Below, one piece after another: positions 45,920 to 54,582 of a stretch of DNA of 64,000 nucleotides (its first letter is position 1; each line of letters begins with the position of its first letter). The position numbers and the translations under genes were made by a program. Under the pieces are notes generated by a model. That model was given only the letters and a program-made list of their open reading frames with translations, was not told where the DNA came from and did not search any database. The stretch is from Pseudobdellovibrionaceae bacterium (GTDB lineage Bacteria > Bdellovibrionota > Bdellovibrionia > Bdellovibrionales > Bdellovibrionaceae), in assembly GCA_019637875.1 (NCBI GenBank), contig JAHBUW010000011.1, positions 62,001-126,000 of the forward strand. Reading direction: 5' to 3'.

Positions 45920-48157
45920 ATGTTCCATCATGTGTTGAATTTCAGCAGCCGTTTCTTCGTCCTCCTGCTCGCGGCCTCGCCCCTGTTCTTCTTTCAAAAC
46001 TGCGCGCAGAACTTCGATCTCGCGTCGGTCGGCGACGTGAACTCGCTGGGCGATCAGTTCATGCAGCCGTCGTCGTTCGTGCTCGATCGCGGCACCGGGT
46101 ATTCATCGCGTTTGCTGCTGCCGGTGCACCTGACCTCGCCCGACGCGCGCGAAGTCTTGATCACGCAGAGTCGGGATTGTCAGCCCGCCGCCGGGGAAGG
46201 CTGGCAGCCGATGGCGGCGACTCAAGTGTATCCGCTTCCGCAGCGTGACCGGGCGTACCGTCTGTACGTGAAATTCCGCACGCTGCCGCTCGATCTGGGA
46301 AAAGCCGTTTCGCTCGAAACGAGCTGCGTAGGTGCGGACATCGTCCATGATGGAAAGCCGCCGGTGGTGAGTGTCTTGAGTCCCCAACCGGCGGCGACCG
46401 CGGGGACCGCCGTTCCGGTCGACATCGACGCGCGCGACAACCACGAGCTTGAGCGTTTGCAGTGCACGCTCTTCAACGCCGGGCTGCTCGCGGGCAAAGT
46501 GATCGACTGCGCGGCGAAGTTCACGCTCGCGTCGCTGGCTCTCGGCGAGAATCGACTGGAAGTTTTGGCCATCGACCGCGCGGGCAACGAAAGCACGGTC
46601 GAGACCTACAAGGTCTTCGTCGATCAGGTGAAACCGACCGTGGCGATACTGACTCCGGCGAGCGGCGCCTCGCTCGCCACGCCGAGCGTGAATTTCACCT
46701 TCACGGTCGACGATAACTATCTGCCGGGGTCGGCGCAGCGCGAGTGCCGGGTGGATTCGGGCGCGAGCGTCGTGCAGAACTGGGTCCGCTGTTCGAGCGC
46801 GGGCCAGCACACTTCGCCCGCCCTGACGAACGGCAACTATCGTTTCAGCGTGCGCGCGATCGACACGGTCGGCAACGTGTCCGAAACCGCTTATCGCGAC
46901 TTCACGGTGAACGCGGTCGCCGGCGCCTTCGTCGTCGCGGGTCTAAAAGATAAGGGCGGCGGGGATACGACCGTCGATGAGTGGCTCGCGGGCGACCGCA
47001 AGCCGCAGGTCGTTTGGGGCGCTTCCGCCGGCGCCGTTCGTTATGAGGTTTCGATTCACGACGCCGGGGGCGGAACGGTCTGCGCGGTTCAGAACGTGAG
47101 CTCGCCCGCGCTCAATTTCGCTTTCGATTGCGAGCTGACGGATGGGAACGTCTACGGCGCGAAGGTCGTCGCGTACTCGGCGACGGGGCAGCCCACGCCG
47201 GCGCCGCTTTTCACGTTCACGGTCGACGTGACGGGGACGCCCGCTTCGCTCGCGAGCTTCAGTCTGTCGCACGCGAAGGTCGAGCTGCGCGCGCAGGCGG
47301 ATGGACCGGTGACCGAGTTCCAATGTCTTCATCGCTTCACCCCCGAGAACGGCGCGCCTTACAATCTGGGCACGACGGACTGTCGCGGGACGGTCCTGTT
47401 CCAGGGCGGGGATCACCGCGCCGGTCGCCACGAGATTCGGGTCGTGACGAAGGATCCGGCGGGGAACTCGCGCACGACGCTCGTGAAGTCCTATACGGTT
47501 CACGCCACGGACTGCGCCAAGATTCCGGGCGCGCTCACGTCTTGCCCGCTCGTGCACGACCGCTTCAACCGTGAGTTCACCGGGCCCGAGTTGACCGGAA
47601 CGCACGATCTGGTGCCGTGGCTGAAACATCTGGATACCGCACTCGGCTCGAGCGTCGATTACGGCGGTATCTTCCGCGCCGCTCAGTTCGGTGCGTGGCC
47701 CGCGGCGAGCTCCGCCGAGGGCTTGATCCTGGCGGGCGTCGCCGGGAAAGACATCCTGCTGATCACGAAGCCTTACGATCTGTCGGGTTATGCGCGTCGG
47801 GTTGTGAAGTTCGATTACGCGACCTTGAGTTTAGGCGCGGGTGAAGACGTGCGCGTGGAGTACTGCGCGGGCACGGCGCAGGAGTGCGGCGTCTACGGCG
47901 CGGGCGATGGCGCCGCGCTCACGGACGGCGCGCGCTGGAAAAATCTCGCGACGCTCGCGAAAAGCGCGGATCCGAATCTCACCGGCGTCGGGGTAGGGGC
48001 GGAACAATGGCTGGTGGCCGAGCACGAACTCCCCGCGGTCGGTGGCGAAACCTACGTGCGTTTGCGCTACCAGTTTTCCGAGGGCTTCGCGGCGAATCGC
48101 CAAACGCTGCTCGACGGCGTGATGATCGACAATTTCAAAATTCTCGTCGACCGGTGA
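45920..48157 (+). CDS. Large lipoprotein with Ig-like/cadherin-like repeats
   Basis: This 745-residue protein has a lipobox FFQNC with Cys28. Repeats of bacterial Ig-like type follow, for example PTVAILTPASGASLATP and KPPVVSVLSPQPAATAG, each about 95 residues and beginning with a Pro-Val strand. The C-terminal part (from about residue 560) is a different beta-rich domain with WP/WLVAEHELPAVGGETYVRL. The likely role is adhesion or envelope display. It is divergent from the giant lipoprotein gene. The last 23 bp overlap the convergent PAP2 gene. Confidence 0.7.
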   Translation: MFHHVLNFSSRFFVLLLAASPLFFFQNCAQNFDLASVGDVNSLGDQFMQPSSFVLDRGTGYSSRLLLPVHLTSPDAREVLITQSRDCQPAAGEGWQPMAATQVYPLPQRDRAYRLYVKFRTLPLDLGKAVSLETSCVGADIVHDGKPPVVSVLSPQPAATAGTAVPVDIDARDNHELERLQCTLFNAGLLAGKVIDCAAKFTLASLALGENRLEVLAIDRAGNESTVETYKVFVDQVKPTVAILTPASGASLATPSVNFTFTVDDNYLPGSAQRECRVDSGASVVQNWVRCSSAGQHTSPALTNGNYRFSVRAIDTVGNVSETAYRDFTVNAVAGAFVVAGLKDKGGGDTTVDEWLAGDRKPQVVWGASAGAVRYEVSIHDAGGGTVCAVQNVSSPALNFAFDCELTDGNVYGAKVVAYSATGQPTPAPLFTFTVDVTGTPASLASFSLSHAKVELRAQADGPVTEFQCLHRFTPENGAPYNLGTTDCRGTVLFQGGDHRAGRHEIRVVTKDPAGNSRTTLVKSYTVHATDCAKIPGALTSCPLVHDRFNREFTGPELTGTHDLVPWLKHLDTALGSSVDYGGIFRAAQFGAWPAASSAEGLILAGVAGKDILLITKPYDLSGYARRVVKFDYATLSLGAGEDVRVEYCAGTAQECGVYGAGDGAALTDGARWKNLATLAKSADPNLTGVGVGAEQWLVAEHELPAVGGETYVRLRYQFSEGFAANRQTLLDGVMIDNFKILVDR

Positions 48158-48782
48158 TCCCGGCGACGAGTTTCTTCGAGCGGCGCAAACTTTCCGGCGT
48201 GAGCTCGGCCAGATAACAAACCACCGGGACCAGGAAAAGACCCGCGATCACGTCGGCGGCATAGTGCTGCTTGATGAAGACGGTCGCGAGCGCCACGCCC
48301 ACGGCCATCAGGTAGAACGCGACGCCGAAGGCGCGGTAGCGCGGGATCCGGTGGTAGGACGCCGCGATCAGAAAGCTGTGCAGAACATGCAGACTGGGAA
48401 AGCAGTTCGCGGGCGGATCGATTTTGTAGATCATCGCGATGATCCAAGGGGCGAGACCCGGAAGCTCTTCCACGTTCGCGAGACGTAACGGATGGGTCGG
48501 GAACGCGATGAAGACGAGCGCCGAAATCGCCGAGGCCCAGGCGACGCGTTTCCACAAAACGCGCAGCTCGTCGGCTCGGGGGACCAGGACAAGCGGAACG
48601 CCGAGGAGCACGTAGTAGAAAAGGTAGGGCCACGCGAAGGCGGCTTGAAAGGGGATCAGCGCATCGATCCACGTCTGCACGTCGACGTAACGTTCTTCCG
48701 GAGTGAGCAGGAAGTTGCCGAAGCCCACGGCGCCGTAAAGCACCGAGATCCCGGCGACCACGCTGATGTGTTGTAAGCGCAT
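48135..48782 (-). CDS. PAP2-superfamily membrane phosphatase
   Basis: This 215-residue protein has about six membrane helices and the PAP2 catalytic motifs CFPSLHVLHSF (PSxxH) and VFIKQHYAADVIAG (with the catalytic His and Asp). This arrangement matches PAP2_C, found in lipid phosphatases and inositol-phosphoceramide-type synthases. It probably acts on a phospholipid or lipid carrier. It lies just downstream of a TetR gene on the same strand. Confidence 0.82.
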   Translation of the reverse strand: MRLQHISVVAGISVLYGAVGFGNFLLTPEERYVDVQTWIDALIPFQAAFAWPYLFYYVLLGVPLVLVPRADELRVLWKRVAWASAISALVFIAFPTHPLRLANVEELPGLAPWIIAMIYKIDPPANCFPSLHVLHSFLIAASYHRIPRYRAFGVAFYLMAVGVALATVFIKQHYAADVIAGLFLVPVVCYLAELTPESLRRSKKLVAGITGRREF

Positions 48783-48795
48783 CCGAAGATTTTAA

Positions 48796-49416
48796 CTAAT
48801 CGGCCTCGAGGTACGCAAGCAGCAAGCGTTTGACCTCGGTCTTCACTTTGTCCTTGGAGACGCGCGGTTGCGTGGCGCCCGGAGCCGCGAGCCCCAGAAA
48901 AGTTCCGCGCAGGGCCTGGACCATGACGAAGATCGCGGCATCGAGATCACGTTTCACGAGGTTCGGTTTTTTCAGCAGGAGGAGCGCCTTCACGAACGGC
49001 GCGAGTGTGGATTCGAAACTTTCGAATTTCCGCATGGCGTTTTCCTCATCGTTGGAACGGAAAAGCAGCGGCAGCAAAAAAATCTCGAGGGGCGCGTCGC
49101 GGGGATCGGGCGCATCGAAGACGGCATCCACCACGTCGTGCACGATGCGTTCGATGGGTTGAACGACGACGCCCAGATCCAGAACCGCGCGCACGCGACC
49201 GCGCCGCGCTTCGACCAGATCGTTCAGCAGTTCGGCGAAGATCTCTTCTTTGTGTTCGTAGTACTGGTAGAGCGTTCCGATGCTGATTCCCGCTTTTTCG
49301 GCGATGCGGTTCGTGGTCGCGCGGTCGATGCCTTCCTCGAGGAGGACCTGAGCCGTCGCCTGCTTGATGAGCGCGAGGGTCTCTTTCCCTTTGGTGGTGG
49401 AAGCTTGTCGTTTCAA
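48796..49416 (-). CDS. TetR-family transcriptional regulator
   Basis: This roughly 206-residue regulator has the TetR DNA-binding helix-turn-helix ATTNRIAEKAGISIGTLYQYYEHKEEIFAEL. A TTG at 49416 preceded by GCAGGTAAG is favoured; ATG 49455 gives 13 more residues. It is divergent from a fatty-acid hydroxylase gene. A palindrome CTCAT-ATC-ATGAG (49498-49510) lies just before the hydroxylase start and could be its operator. The ligand is unknown; lipid-derived molecules are common. Confidence 0.83.
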   Translation of the reverse strand: MKRQASTTKGKETLALIKQATAQVLLEEGIDRATTNRIAEKAGISIGTLYQYYEHKEEIFAELLNDLVEARRGRVRAVLDLGVVVQPIERIVHDVVDAVFDAPDPRDAPLEIFLLPLLFRSNDEENAMRKFESFESTLAPFVKALLLLKKPNLVKRDLDAAIFVMVQALRGTFLGLAAPGATQPRVSKDKVKTEVKRLLLAYLEAD

Positions 49417-49513
49417 GCACTTACCTGCTTTCCGCGGGCCCGGTGGGCACCGCATCCAGGACCTGAGCCCCGCACGAGTCGGAGATCTGAGGAAAAGCTC
49501 ATATCATGAGTCC

Positions 49514-50290
49514 ATGGAACTTCTCTACTCGATTCTGTTCTTCACTTTCGCTCTCGGTCTTTTCCATGTCGTTCGTTACCTGGTGCTGGCGGGGGGTGCG
49601 TACCGGCTGTTCTGGATTCGTCTGCGGCCGTGGACTGAGCGGCGACGTCTGCAGCCGGGGAAGGGCGAGGCGGCGTTCCCGCGCGCGCAGCTTTGGCGTG
49701 AGTTCCGAAATTCGGTGGGGACGTCAATCCTGTTCGGCATCATCTTCGCGCCCATGCTTTCGCCCGCGACGCGCGACTTCACCCGCGTTTATACGGACGT
49801 GGGGGACTACGGCGTGCCCTACTTGATTTTCAGTTTCGTATTCCTGGTCCTCGTCAACGACACCTACTTTTACTGGATGCACCGGCTGATCCATCACCCG
49901 AAGCTTTTTCGCCGCATCCACGCGGTTCATCACGAGTCGCGCTCACCGAATCCGATGACCGCTTACAGCTTCAGTTTGGCCGAGGGCGTGCTCGAGTTCA
50001 TTTGGGTGTGGCCGATCGTTCTGCTGATGCCCGTTCACGAGCTGACGCTCGCGGCGTTCGGGGTTTTCGCGCTGATTTTGAATATCGTGGGTCATTTGGG
50101 ATTTGAGATCTATCCGGAGTGGACGAAGGACCACGCGGTTTTGAAATGGCTGAATCGTCCGACCTATCACGATGAACACCATCGACTGTCGCGCGGGAAC
50201 TACGGTCTGTACTTCACGTTCTGGGATCGTTGGATGGGGACGTTGAGGGAGAGGGTGCGGCCGACTGTGGGTGAGCCGGCCGTCGGTTGA
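49514..50290 (+). CDS. Fatty-acid hydroxylase/sterol desaturase-type membrane enzyme
   Basis: This 258-residue di-iron membrane protein has the histidine boxes HRLIHHP, HAVHHES and HDEHHRL and about four hydrophobic segments. The family hydroxylates or desaturates lipids using O2. The ATG at 49514 sits four bases after the palindrome mentioned for the TetR gene, and the TetR gene is divergent. With the neighbouring PAP2 enzyme it suggests a lipid-modification locus. Confidence 0.85.
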   Translation: MELLYSILFFTFALGLFHVVRYLVLAGGAYRLFWIRLRPWTERRRLQPGKGEAAFPRAQLWREFRNSVGTSILFGIIFAPMLSPATRDFTRVYTDVGDYGVPYLIFSFVFLVLVNDTYFYWMHRLIHHPKLFRRIHAVHHESRSPNPMTAYSFSLAEGVLEFIWVWPIVLLMPVHELTLAAFGVFALILNIVGHLGFEIYPEWTKDHAVLKWLNRPTYHDEHHRLSRGNYGLYFTFWDRWMGTLRERVRPTVGEPAVG

Positions 50291-50294
50291 AGAC

Positions 50295-50741
50295 CTAGTA
50301 CTTCGACAGATCCGTGCAGTTGAGCGCGTAGCCGCGTTCGCTGTCGGCGAGGTGGAAGAACTTGTCAGCTTTGCCGATGGCATATGCGCCGGTGGGTTTT
50401 TCGCCCATTTCGGTGATCGACAAAACCATATAGCCCTCGGGCACATCGACGCCGCCGATGCTGAAGATCTTCGCGCTTTTCAAAAAACGCTGCACTTGTT
50501 TGGGGTTCGCCAAACGCTGCGCTTCCGCCACCATCTCGTCTTGCGTGAGGGCGCGTCCATCGGCCAAGACGTAGATGTTCACTTGCGAGCCTTTGACCGG
50601 GTTCACGGGCGCGGTCCAAAGGGTTTGATCGAAGGCGCCTTGGACTTGCGGATTCTCTTTCTGGATGTGGCAGCGGAGTTCGGCTTGAGCTTGGAGTCCG
50701 AGAAGCGCGGTCAGGGCCAGAGTCAGGATTTGTGCTTTCAT
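50295..50741 (-). CDS. Small exported protein of unknown function
   Basis: This 148-residue protein has a signal peptide (MKAQILTLALTALLGLQAQA) and a compact mature domain with two Cys (LRCHIQ and ALNCTDL) that may form a disulfide. The start at ATG 50741 has AGGAAC upstream. It is convergent with the hydroxylase gene, with four bases between stops. No family is recognised. Confidence 0.68.
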   Translation of the reverse strand: MKAQILTLALTALLGLQAQAELRCHIQKENPQVQGAFDQTLWTAPVNPVKGSQVNIYVLADGRALTQDEMVAEAQRLANPKQVQRFLKSAKIFSIGGVDVPEGYMVLSITEMGEKPTGAYAIGKADKFFHLADSERGYALNCTDLSKY

Positions 50742-50983
50742 CTTCAGTTCCTTTCGTGGGCGTTTCGGCCCGGTTGTTTTGATGAATGTAATTTGCGCGA
50801 TGCGTCGCAAATCCGATAGATCAGGTTTGCAAAAAGTAACTCAAATAAATAACCAAAAAGTAAACATACACAAATATTGGAATTAACGTAGATTTTCGGC
50901 ATGAAGAGAATTCCGGAAGGCCGAAATCACCTTGAGGAACGCAGACTTCCTTTCTATTCCGGCCCTTCTAATAAGGAGAAGCC

Positions 50984-51526
50984 ATGAACTTCAAAACCCT
51001 GATCCCGAGCCTTTTCATCAGTCTTTTCATCGCGGGACCCGCGTGGGCCTTCGAACCCCAAGACGTCTGTTCGGCGGTGGGCTGCACTCCCGAAATGAAG
51101 GCGATCGCCGACAGCTTCGTTTCCACGCAGCCGGTGCAAATCACCGAAGGTCGCGTTTACAGCGGTGTTTGTTATTACATCTCGGGTTCGACCAAACCTG
51201 AATATGCGCATGCGGGCCTCGCGGTCTTCACCCCGAACGCCGAGCAGACCGAATATCGCGGCCTGTTCTCGTTCTACGGAAAGCCCAGCGACTACGCCGC
51301 GCTCGATTACGAGGCGGCTCTGAAGCGCGTCTCCAGCACGAGCGGCAACGTGAATGTGCTTCAAAATCTGCCGAAGTATTCGGGCTACCAGCGCGTGAAC
51401 GGCTCGGCGAATCTGAACTACTGGTTCGGCATGAACGCGGATCAAAGCCGCATGTCGTTGCTTTCGGTTTGGATCTTCGATGGTGGCTTGGGCCAAGTCG
51501 CTTTCTGTGATATGCAAAAGCACTAA
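50984..51526 (+). CDS. Small exported Cys-containing protein
   Basis: This 180-residue protein has a signal peptide ending AWAFE, cysteines in DVCSAVGCTPE and SGVCYYISG, and a C-terminal pair (FCDMQKH). The start ATG 50984 follows AAGGAGAAG. The next gene, a TetR regulator, overlaps the stop (TAATG). The upstream 242-bp intergenic region holds two inverted repeats. The size and exported nature resemble the convergent small protein at 50295-50741, although the sequences are not clearly related. Confidence 0.65.
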   Translation: MNFKTLIPSLFISLFIAGPAWAFEPQDVCSAVGCTPEMKAIADSFVSTQPVQITEGRVYSGVCYYISGSTKPEYAHAGLAVFTPNAEQTEYRGLFSFYGKPSDYAALDYEAALKRVSSTSGNVNVLQNLPKYSGYQRVNGSANLNYWFGMNADQSRMSLLSVWIFDGGLGQVAFCDMQKH

Positions 51527-52134
51527 TGCGGAAGAAGAAAAAACCGTCCCCGCGCGTGCCCCGTCAGGAGCGCGCGCAAACGACCTATACCAGCATCCTC
51601 GAGGCCACCGAACGTATTCTGCGTACGGAGGGGCTGGGGAAACTCAGCACGAACCGCATCGCCAAGATCGCGGGCGTGAGCATCGGTTCGGTTTACCAGT
51701 ATTTCCCGGATAAAAAAGCGATCCTCAAATTGGCGGGCGAAAGTTACGGCGAAAAGTATCGCGCCCGTTTCCGCGCGCACGTCGAAGCCGCCAAAGCCAC
51801 GAATCTGAAGGCCGCCCTGCGCGCGCTTCTGGACGGCGTCGTGCACGCCCATCGCTTTGATCCGCGCACGCACGCGGCCATCGCCGAAATCCGCGCGGGA
51901 CAGCCGCCCGTGAAAGATCGCGGACCTTATTACGACTACTTCGCGACGACGCTCGCCGCGCACCGAAGCGAGATCCGTCGCCGCGATCCCGAAATCTACG
52001 TGCACGCCGTTTTCCAGACGCTCGATGCGCTGGCCCACGTGATCACCGAACGTCGCGTGCCCGGCGGTGACGAAAAGAAATACGCCGACGAGATCGTGCG
52101 TATGGTGCATGCTTACCTGACCGTTAAAATGTGA
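51526..52134 (+). CDS. TetR-family transcriptional regulator
   Basis: This 202-residue regulator has the TetR HTH LSTNRIAKIAGVSIGSVYQYFPDKKAILKLAGE. The start ATG 51526 overlaps the stop of the exported-protein gene. A perfect palindrome GTGAGCG-GT-CGCTCAC overlaps its end (52131-52146), a good TetR operator. Downstream are a broken TonB receptor and a Bcr/CflA exporter, which it may regulate. Confidence 0.86.
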   Translation: MRKKKKPSPRVPRQERAQTTYTSILEATERILRTEGLGKLSTNRIAKIAGVSIGSVYQYFPDKKAILKLAGESYGEKYRARFRAHVEAAKATNLKAALRALLDGVVHAHRFDPRTHAAIAEIRAGQPPVKDRGPYYDYFATTLAAHRSEIRRRDPEIYVHAVFQTLDALAHVITERRVPGGDEKKYADEIVRMVHAYLTVKM

Positions 52135-52146
52135 GCGGTCGCTCAC
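52131..52146. promoter_or_regulatory. Candidate TetR operator
   Basis: A perfect 7+7 palindrome with a 2-nt centre, GTGAGCGGTCGCTCAC, of the TGAGCG/CGCTCA kind bound by many TetR proteins. It overlaps the end of the TetR gene and precedes the receptor fragment and the exporter. Confidence 0.5.
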
Positions 52147-52217
52147 TTCAATTGGCTTGCGATACGGAGCGCGGGATTCGGACCTGAATCCACCGGTTTA
52201 AAGGTGTTGCACGCCAA

Positions 52218-52676
52218 ATGAAAGCTGAGTCCCGTTCCCGCCCGGACGGCGTTACACTCGCGCGCACGCGGGGACTGGAGTCTTCGCTCAAGCGTCGCTT
52301 CGGCCGGATCGAGGCGCGGCTCAGCTATACGCGCAGCCAGGGTGAAAACGTGACCGATGGCACTCCGCTGACGGCGGTGCCGCGGGACGTGGCGAACGTG
52401 GGCGTCGACTATCGTTTCAATGATCGAGTCTCGTCTTACGTGAGCGCGCTGCATACGGGTGTGCAAGTCGTGGACGACGCCGGAACAAAACTTGATCTTG
52501 ACCCCTACACGGTTGTAAATGCGGGCGGTACTTACGTCCTTCCGCGCGCCTGGATGGAGAATTCCAAAGTCGGTTTCGGCGTGCAAAATTTGGCGAACTT
52601 GGGACTCGACAACCGCTACGGTTACGGCGAGCTCGGTCGCCGCTATTATCTGCGCTTGCAAGTGGAAACTCGATGA
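52218..52676 (+). pseudogene. C-terminal remnant of a TonB-dependent receptor
   Basis: The 152-residue frame starts at ATG 52218 without signal peptide or ribosome-binding site. The content matches the last strands of a TonB-dependent siderophore receptor: LTAVPRDVANVGVDYRF, VVNAGGTYVLPRAW, FGVQNLANLGLDNRYGYG and a final strand ending YYLRLQVETR. Only about 80 bp separate it from the TetR gene, so the plug and most of the barrel are missing, consistent with a deletion. Its stop overlaps the exporter start. It is probably not functional. Confidence 0.78.
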
Positions 52677-53905
52677 CCCCGATTCCGATGGACCGACATG
52701 AGCTAGACCGCCGCCGCCTCCAAATCATTTTGATCCTGGGGGTGCTCAGCGCGTTGGGTCCGTTGTCGATCGATATGTACCTGCCGGCGTTCGCGGCCAT
52801 CGGCGCCGACTTCGGCGTCGCCGTCGATCGGGTGGAGCTTTCGCTGGCGTCGTATTTTTTGGGCCTGTCCCTGGGGCAGATCTTTTACGGCACGTTGACC
52901 GATCGTTACGGTCGCAAGAAACCGCTTTACGCGGGACTCGCCATTTACGTGATCGCGGCGGCGGGCTGCGCACTCGCGCGCTCCATCGACCAACTGATCG
53001 TGCTGCGTTTTCTGCAAGCGCTGGGGGCTTGCGCGGGCGCGGTGATTTCACGCGCCGTCGTGCGTGACCTGTTCGGGCATCGCGAATCCGCCCGCATTTT
53101 TTCGGCGCTGCTTTTGGTCATGGGGATCGCGCCCATCGTCGCTCCGCTCGCCGGGGGATTTCTGGTGAAGTACGCGGCCTGGCCCGTGATCTTCTGGATC
53201 TGCGCGGGATTCGCGGCTTTGACCTTGATCGCGCTCGGGATGTTTTTGCCGGAAAGTAAAGCCGCGGATCCCTCGGTTGAATTCAGCAGAGCTTTTCACG
53301 TTTACGCGGGCATCTTCCGTGACCGGGAGTTTTTGCGCAACGCCTTGGCCGGCGGTTTCGCGCAGGCCGCGATGTTCGCTTACATCACGGCGTCGCCCAA
53401 CGTGTTCATCAACGTCTTCGGCGTTGCCGAACAAAACTTCGGCTGGCTGTTCGGTGCGAACGCGGCGGGACTGATTTTGTGCGCGCAAATCAACTCGCGA
53501 CTGACTCGCAGTTTCCGTCCCGACCAGATCCTGCGGGTGAGCATTTCCATGATCGCGGTGCTCGGGGTGGTGTTGGTGGCGGTGAGCCTCTGGGGTGGCG
53601 GCCTTTGGTTGACGTGGGCGCCGCTCTTTTTGTTCATTTCGACTTTGGGCGTGACCTTCCCGAATTCGACCGCCGACGCGTTGGCCAGCCAAGGTGTGCG
53701 TGCGGGGTCGGCCTCGGCGCTCATCGGAACGATTCAGTTCGTACTTGCGGCGATGGCGTCCGGAATGGTCAGCGCATTTCACGAGGCGAGCGCGTTTCCG
53801 ATGGCGGTCACGATGGCGACTTGCGGGATGGCTTCGGCCCTGATTTACTTTGGGCTGGAGAAAAAGACATGGCCCGAGGCACCCACCGCAACCTCGTTAT
53901 CTTAA
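52673..53905 (+). CDS. Bcr/CflA-family MFS exporter
   Basis: This 410-residue transporter has about 12 membrane helices. The first is LSALGPLSIDMYLPAFAAI with MYLPA, a Bcr/CflA hallmark; the loop after helix 2 has DRYGRKK, the MFS motif, and RFLQALGACAGAVISRAVVR follows. It overlaps the receptor remnant by ATGA and the sirtuin gene by 37 bp. Bcr/CflA transporters export drugs or small peptides. It may have been part of a siderophore system with the lost receptor. Confidence 0.87.
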   Translation: MTPIPMDRHELDRRRLQIILILGVLSALGPLSIDMYLPAFAAIGADFGVAVDRVELSLASYFLGLSLGQIFYGTLTDRYGRKKPLYAGLAIYVIAAAGCALARSIDQLIVLRFLQALGACAGAVISRAVVRDLFGHRESARIFSALLLVMGIAPIVAPLAGGFLVKYAAWPVIFWICAGFAALTLIALGMFLPESKAADPSVEFSRAFHVYAGIFRDREFLRNALAGGFAQAAMFAYITASPNVFINVFGVAEQNFGWLFGANAAGLILCAQINSRLTRSFRPDQILRVSISMIAVLGVVLVAVSLWGGGLWLTWAPLFLFISTLGVTFPNSTADALASQGVRAGSASALIGTIQFVLAAMASGMVSAFHEASAFPMAVTMATCGMASALIYFGLEKKTWPEAPTATSLS

Positions 53906-54582
53906 CCGGCGCCGGCATCTCGGCCGAGTCCGGGATCCGCACCTTCCGCGACGCCGACGGCTTGTGGGAAGATCACCGCATTGAAGACGTCGCGACGCCC
54001 GAAGCCTTCGCGCGCGACCCGGTGCTCGTGCAACGGTTCTACAATTTACGTCGGGCGCAGCTTCTGGAAAAGTCCTTGGCCCCGAACGCGGGGCACTTGG
54101 CGCTCGCGCGTTTGGAAGAAGAGTGGGACGGCGACTTTCTGCTCGTCACCCAAAACGTCGACAATCTGCACGAACGCGCGGGCAGCCGTCGCCTGCTCCA
54201 CATGCACGGAGAGCTGCAAAAGGTGCTTTGCCTGTCGTGCGAAGGCCGCTCGTCGTGGACCATGGACTTGAACGCCGAGATTCCGTGTCCGCGTTGCCAA
54301 ACCTCGGGGCAGCTGCGCCCCGATATCGTGTGGTTCGGCGAGATGCCCTACCACATGGACGTGATCCAAGAGTCGCTCGAAAGCTGCGGGCTCTTCCTGG
54401 CGATCGGGACGTCGGGGCAAGTTTATCCGGCGGCGGGTTTCGTCCGCTGGGCGGGCCGCGCGCACAAGATCGAGTTGAATCCGCTTTCGACGCCGGTCTC
54501 GGATGACTTCGACGAGCACGTGCGGGGGCCCGCAAGCGTGACCGTGCCGGCGCTCGTCGAAAAACTTCTGGCTAGCGTTTAG
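53869..54582 (+). CDS. cobB: CobB-type NAD-dependent protein deacylase (sirtuin)
   Basis: This 237-residue sirtuin has the NAD motif LTGAGISAESGIRTFR, LVTQNVDNLHERAG, the catalytic His in HMHGEL, and a zinc-type CLSCEG with CPRCQTSG. The FYNLRR segment keeps the Tyr-x-x-Arg pair that in CobB and SIRT5 confers desuccinylase activity. ATG 53869 follows CTGGAG and overlaps the exporter gene by 37 bp. The sequence continues to a Val-rich C terminus. Confidence 0.9.
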   Translation: MARGTHRNLVILTGAGISAESGIRTFRDADGLWEDHRIEDVATPEAFARDPVLVQRFYNLRRAQLLEKSLAPNAGHLALARLEEEWDGDFLLVTQNVDNLHERAGSRRLLHMHGELQKVLCLSCEGRSSWTMDLNAEIPCPRCQTSGQLRPDIVWFGEMPYHMDVIQESLESCGLFLAIGTSGQVYPAAGFVRWAGRAHKIELNPLSTPVSDDFDEHVRGPASVTVPALVEKLLASV

